From Anaerophilus nitritigenes (GTDB lineage: Bacteria; Bacillota; Clostridia; Peptostreptococcales; Thermotaleaceae): a DNA stretch of 64,000 bases. The position numbers and the translations under genes were made by a program. The notes under the pieces are model-generated. The model did not search any database. It saw only the letters and a list, made by a program, of their open reading frames with translations, and was not told the DNA's origin. Below, in pieces: positions 61,499 to 64,000 of the stretch. Within the stretch, counting starts at the first letter, position 1, and every line of letters starts with the position of its first letter. Location of the stretch: positions 1 through 64,000 of the forward strand of contig NZ_RYYS01000020.1 of assembly GCF_004138215.1 (NCBI RefSeq). The letters run 5' to 3'.

Positions 61499-62228
61499 AG
61501 GTAAAATATATGTAGTTGGATTAGGACCTGGAAGCTATGAACATATGAGTCATAGAGCTAAAAAAGCAATAGAGGATTCACAAGTAATTGTAGGGTATAA
61601 AACTTATATAGACTTAATCAAAGATTTATTACATGAAAAAGAGGTCATTGATTCTGGAATGAGAAAAGAAGTAGAGAGATGTAATATTACTTTAGATGAG
61701 GCTTTAAAAGGAAAAAATGTTTCTATTATAAGTAGTGGGGATGCAGGAATTTATGGAATGGCAGGAATTATGTTAGAGGTAGTCAATGAAAAAGATGAAG
61801 ATATAGAAGTGGAAGTAGTTCCTGGAATTACAGCTTCGAATGCAGCAGCATCTACTTTAGGAGCTCCGATTATGCATGACTCGGCTGTTATTTCTTTAAG
61901 TGATCTTTTAACAGATTGGGAATTGATTAAAAAAAGGATTGAATGTGCTTCAATGGGAGATTTTGTTATATCTTTATATAATCCTAAAAGTAAAGGAAGA
62001 ATCCATCAAATAGAAGAAGCAAGAGAAATCATGTTAAAATACAAATCTCCAGATACACCAGTTGGAATTGTAAGAAATGCAAAAAGAGAAGAGGAAGAAG
62101 TTTTTATTACCGATTTAGAACATATGTTGAGCTATCCAATTGATATGCTTACAGTTGTGATTATAGGAAATCAAAAGACTTATGTAAAAAATGGAAAAAT
62201 GATCACACCTAGAGGCTATGTATTATGA
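61491..62228 (+). CDS. cbiH: Cobalt-precorrin-3 C17-methyltransferase
   Basis: A 245-residue tetrapyrrole methylase (CbiH/CobJ) with VVGLGPGSYEHMSHRAKKAI, VSIISSGDAGIYGMAGIMLE, VVPGITASNAAASTLGAPIMHDSAVISLSDLLTDWE and SLYNPKSKGRIHQ. It methylates C17 and contracts the ring. Overlaps hemA by 8 bases and cbiJ by 4 bases (ATGA). Confidence 0.95.
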   Translation: MNKGKIYVVGLGPGSYEHMSHRAKKAIEDSQVIVGYKTYIDLIKDLLHEKEVIDSGMRKEVERCNITLDEALKGKNVSIISSGDAGIYGMAGIMLEVVNEKDEDIEVEVVPGITASNAAASTLGAPIMHDSAVISLSDLLTDWELIKKRIECASMGDFVISLYNPKSKGRIHQIEEAREIMLKYKSPDTPVGIVRNAKREEEEVFITDLEHMLSYPIDMLTVVIIGNQKTYVKNGKMITPRGYVL

Positions 62229-62989
62229 TCATGATTCTTAGTGGTACACAAGATGGAAGAGAAATTGTAGATATGTTGCAAAACTTGAAATATCCACTTT
62301 TAGTGACCACAGCCACAGCTTATGGAGCAGAATTAATTCCAAAGAACAACAGATCTATAGTCATTCACAAAAAACTTTCAAAAGAGGAAATGCAAGAGAT
62401 GATTATCAATAAGAATATAAAAATTCTTATTGATGCAACTCATCCTTATGCAGTAGAGGTTTCGCAAAATGCAATAGAGGTTTGTAAAAAAAAGAATGTT
62501 CTTTATATTCGATTTCAAAGAAAAGAAAGTCTTTTATCTCAATATGAACATAGAATTTATTATGCTTCTGATTATGAAGAAGCAGCAAATAGGATAAATA
62601 CTTTAAAAGGAAATGTACTTCTTACGACAGGAAGCAAAACACTAGAAATTTTTACACAAAGTGTGGATACTAATAGACTTTTTCCAAGAGTGTTACCTGT
62701 AAGTGATGTCATTAAAAAATGTGAAAATTTAGATATAAAACCTTCTCATATTATTGCTATGCAAGGACCTTTTTCTACTCAAATGAATGTAGAAATCATA
62801 AAAAAATGCAAAATAGATATCTTAGTTTCTAAAGATAGTGGAGATTATGGAGGAACCATGCAAAAGCTAGAAGCAGCTAAACTTATGAATATATTTGTAG
62901 TGATGATTCAAAGGCCAAAGCTTAATTATCCTCATGTATTTGATAATATAGAAGATATGATAAATAAAGTGAGGATAGCTTATGAATAA
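62225..62989 (+). CDS. cbiJ: Cobalt-precorrin-6A reductase
   Basis: A 254-residue NAD(P)H-dependent reductase (CbiJ/CobK) with ILSGTQDGREIVDML, LIDATHPYAVEVSQNA, TTGSKTLEIF, ILVSKDSGDYGGTMQKLEAAKLMNI and RP. Overlaps the next gene by 8 bases. Confidence 0.94.
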   Translation: MIMILSGTQDGREIVDMLQNLKYPLLVTTATAYGAELIPKNNRSIVIHKKLSKEEMQEMIINKNIKILIDATHPYAVEVSQNAIEVCKKKNVLYIRFQRKESLLSQYEHRIYYASDYEEAANRINTLKGNVLLTTGSKTLEIFTQSVDTNRLFPRVLPVSDVIKKCENLDIKPSHIIAMQGPFSTQMNVEIIKKCKIDILVSKDSGDYGGTMQKLEAAKLMNIFVVMIQRPKLNYPHVFDNIEDMINKVRIAYE

Positions 62990-63623
62990 ATATTATCCTA
63001 TGATGTTAAATATTTATAATAAACAATGCTTAGTAATCGGAGGAGGAGAAGTTGCTCAAAGAAAGATATTTTCTCTTTTGCATTATGGTGCAAATGTAAC
63101 GTTAATAAGTCCTTATATAACCTATCAATTAGATCATCTTGTAAAGGAAGAAAAAATTAAGTATATAAAAAGAGAATATAAAAAGGGAGATATAAGGGGT
63201 TATTTTTTAGCTTATATTACTACAAATCATAAACAAATTAATGAGTTATGTATAAAAGAAGCAAGAGAAGAAAGAGTTTTAATCAATGTAGCAGATGATC
63301 CAAAAAAATGTGATTTTGTTATACCATCAACCTTTAATAGAGGAGATCTTCAAGTTTGTATTTCTACCAATGGAAAAAGTCCTATGCTTACTAAAAAAAT
63401 GAAAGAAGACTTAAAAGAGATTTTTCCTAAAGAATATGAAGAATTTATTAATGCATTAGGAGAGATAAGACAAATAATTATAAAAGAAGTAGATAATATT
63501 CATCTAAGGAAGGAAATTTTTGAAAAATTAGTGTATAATGATGTATTAAAGAAATATATAAACAAAGAAGTTAAAGATATAAAAAAAGCTTTAATTTCTT
63601 TGTATAATGAAAATATAAAGTGA
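62982..63623 (+). CDS. Precorrin-2 dehydrogenase / sirohydrochlorin ferrochelatase
   Basis: A 213-residue enzyme like Met8/SirC (the N-terminal part of CysG). The NAD-binding VIGGGEVAQRKIFSLLHYGANVTLISP is followed by NVADDPKKCDFVIPSTFNRGDLQVCISTNGKSPMLTKKMKEDL. It oxidises precorrin-2 to sirohydrochlorin, which can receive cobalt for B12 or iron for siroheme. The siroheme product is what AhbA/AhbB at 8.0-9.0 kb need. Whether it has ferrochelatase activity must be tested. Confidence 0.92.
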   Translation: MNKYYPMMLNIYNKQCLVIGGGEVAQRKIFSLLHYGANVTLISPYITYQLDHLVKEEKIKYIKREYKKGDIRGYFLAYITTNHKQINELCIKEAREERVLINVADDPKKCDFVIPSTFNRGDLQVCISTNGKSPMLTKKMKEDLKEIFPKEYEEFINALGEIRQIIIKEVDNIHLRKEIFEKLVYNDVLKKYINKEVKDIKKALISLYNENIK

Positions 63624-63636
63624 AAAGGTGAAAAAA

Positions 63637-64000
63637 ATGAAAAAAAGGATTGTGATTGGTTCTAGAGCAAGTGATCTAGCTTTAAAGCAAACTTATTGGA
63701 TCGTAGAATGTCTCAAAGAAAAATATCCTGATCTAGAATATGAAGTAGTAAAAATTAAAACTATGGGCGATCAAATTTTAGATCAAACATTAAGCAAAAT
63801 TGGAGGCAAAGGACTTTTTGTAAAAGAAATTGAAGCAGCACTTCTTGAGAATAAAATAGATTTAGCAGTACACAGTATGAAGGATGTTCCTACTCAAATG
63901 ATAGATGAATTAATTATTGGGGCTATTACAGATAGAGAAGATCCAAGAGATGTACTTATTACTAAAAATCATATTAAATTAGATGACTTAAAACAAGGAG
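63637..64000 (+). CDS. hemC: Hydroxymethylbilane synthase (porphobilinogen deaminase), cut by window end
   Basis: The frame is open from ATG 63637 to the window end, 121 full codons. It reads IVIGSRASDLALKQTYWIVECLK, IKTMGDQILDQTLSKIGGKGLFVKEIE and DLAVHSMKDVPTQM, the porphobilinogen deaminase N-terminal domain. It joins four porphobilinogen units into hydroxymethylbilane. The catalytic aspartate region and dipyrromethane-Cys would lie downstream. AAAAGGTGAAA precedes the ATG. Confidence 0.94.
   Translation, partial: MKKRIVIGSRASDLALKQTYWIVECLKEKYPDLEYEVVKIKTMGDQILDQTLSKIGGKGLFVKEIEAALLENKIDLAVHSMKDVPTQMIDELIIGAITDREDPRDVLITKNHIKLDDLKQG

Noticed and set aside
1-64000. CRISPR array associated with the HEPN-like protein
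   Set aside because: No set of regularly spaced repeats was seen by eye near 20-22 kb or elsewhere; only isolated inverted repeats that act as terminators.

Overview
The window is about 64 kb of AT-rich chromosome with strong AGGAGG-type ribosome binding sites, short intergenic gaps and many long-stemmed hairpin terminators. It looks like an anaerobic, spore-forming member of the Clostridia. Sporulation-linked genes (a CwlD-type amidase, two CotF-like coat proteins), a SpoIIE-like phosphatase, VanW and DUF456/DUF503/DUF2225 families, and the anaerobic cobalt-early cobalamin route support this. The species cannot be named from the sequence alone. I saw no prophage, transposon, CRISPR array, rRNA or tRNA.

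Layout. 0.3-5.5 kb: chemoreceptor, a thioredoxin-fold lipoprotein that has lost its redox cysteines, a YfcE-like phosphodiesterase, CwlD and ComFB. 5.9-9.7 kb: a tight heme-modification cluster of two radical SAM proteins (NirJ1/NirJ2 type) and two Lrp-like siroheme decarboxylase subunits (AhbA/AhbB type), followed by a Lit-like membrane protein. 9.8-14.6 kb: cyclophilin, Nudix hydrolase, class II aldolase, phosphatidylserine synthase, an rRNA methyltransferase and two coat proteins. 14.7-18 kb: histidyl-tRNA synthetase behind what reads as a histidine leader-peptide attenuator, then RsuA, chorismate mutase and dehydroquinase. 18-24.5 kb: small unrecognised proteins, an RluA-type synthase, a solitary HEPN-like protein, a signal peptidase, a CBS protein and a TGS-uridine kinase fusion. 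24.6-35 kb: SpoIIE-like phosphatase, superoxide dismutase relative, endonuclease IV, an ECF sigma/anti-sigma pair with a matching promoter, DUF421, CBS, RusA-like nuclease, a second signal peptidase and a LonB-like protease. 35-40 kb: a minus-strand efflux operon (membrane fusion protein, RND pump, TetR regulator) with a TetR-type operator. 40-47.3 kb: DUF503, endonuclease III, an FtsA-like ATPase with C-terminal beta-grasp-like repeats, VanW, DUF2225 and an alpha/beta hydrolase.

47.4-64 kb: one long plus-strand tetrapyrrole region. cobU-cobS-cobC lie upstream of a cobalamin riboswitch. The riboswitch precedes cbiA, cbiP, cbiB, cobD, a PduX-like kinase, cbiC, cbiD, cbiE, cbiT, cbiF, cbiG, hemA, cbiH, cbiJ, a precorrin-2 dehydrogenase/ferrochelatase and a hemC cut by the window edge. 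Most of these genes overlap or are spaced by a few bases. hemA, the siroheme enzyme and hemC sit inside the cobalamin operon, so B12 may control the entry to all tetrapyrroles. The siroheme made here is the expected substrate of the AhbA/AhbB/NirJ cluster at 5.9-9 kb, so the two ends of the window form one inferred pathway.

The observations most worth following are the histidine attenuator before hisS, the solitary HEPN-like protein, the FtsA-like protein with ubiquitin-like tails, and the paired NirJ/Ahb cluster.
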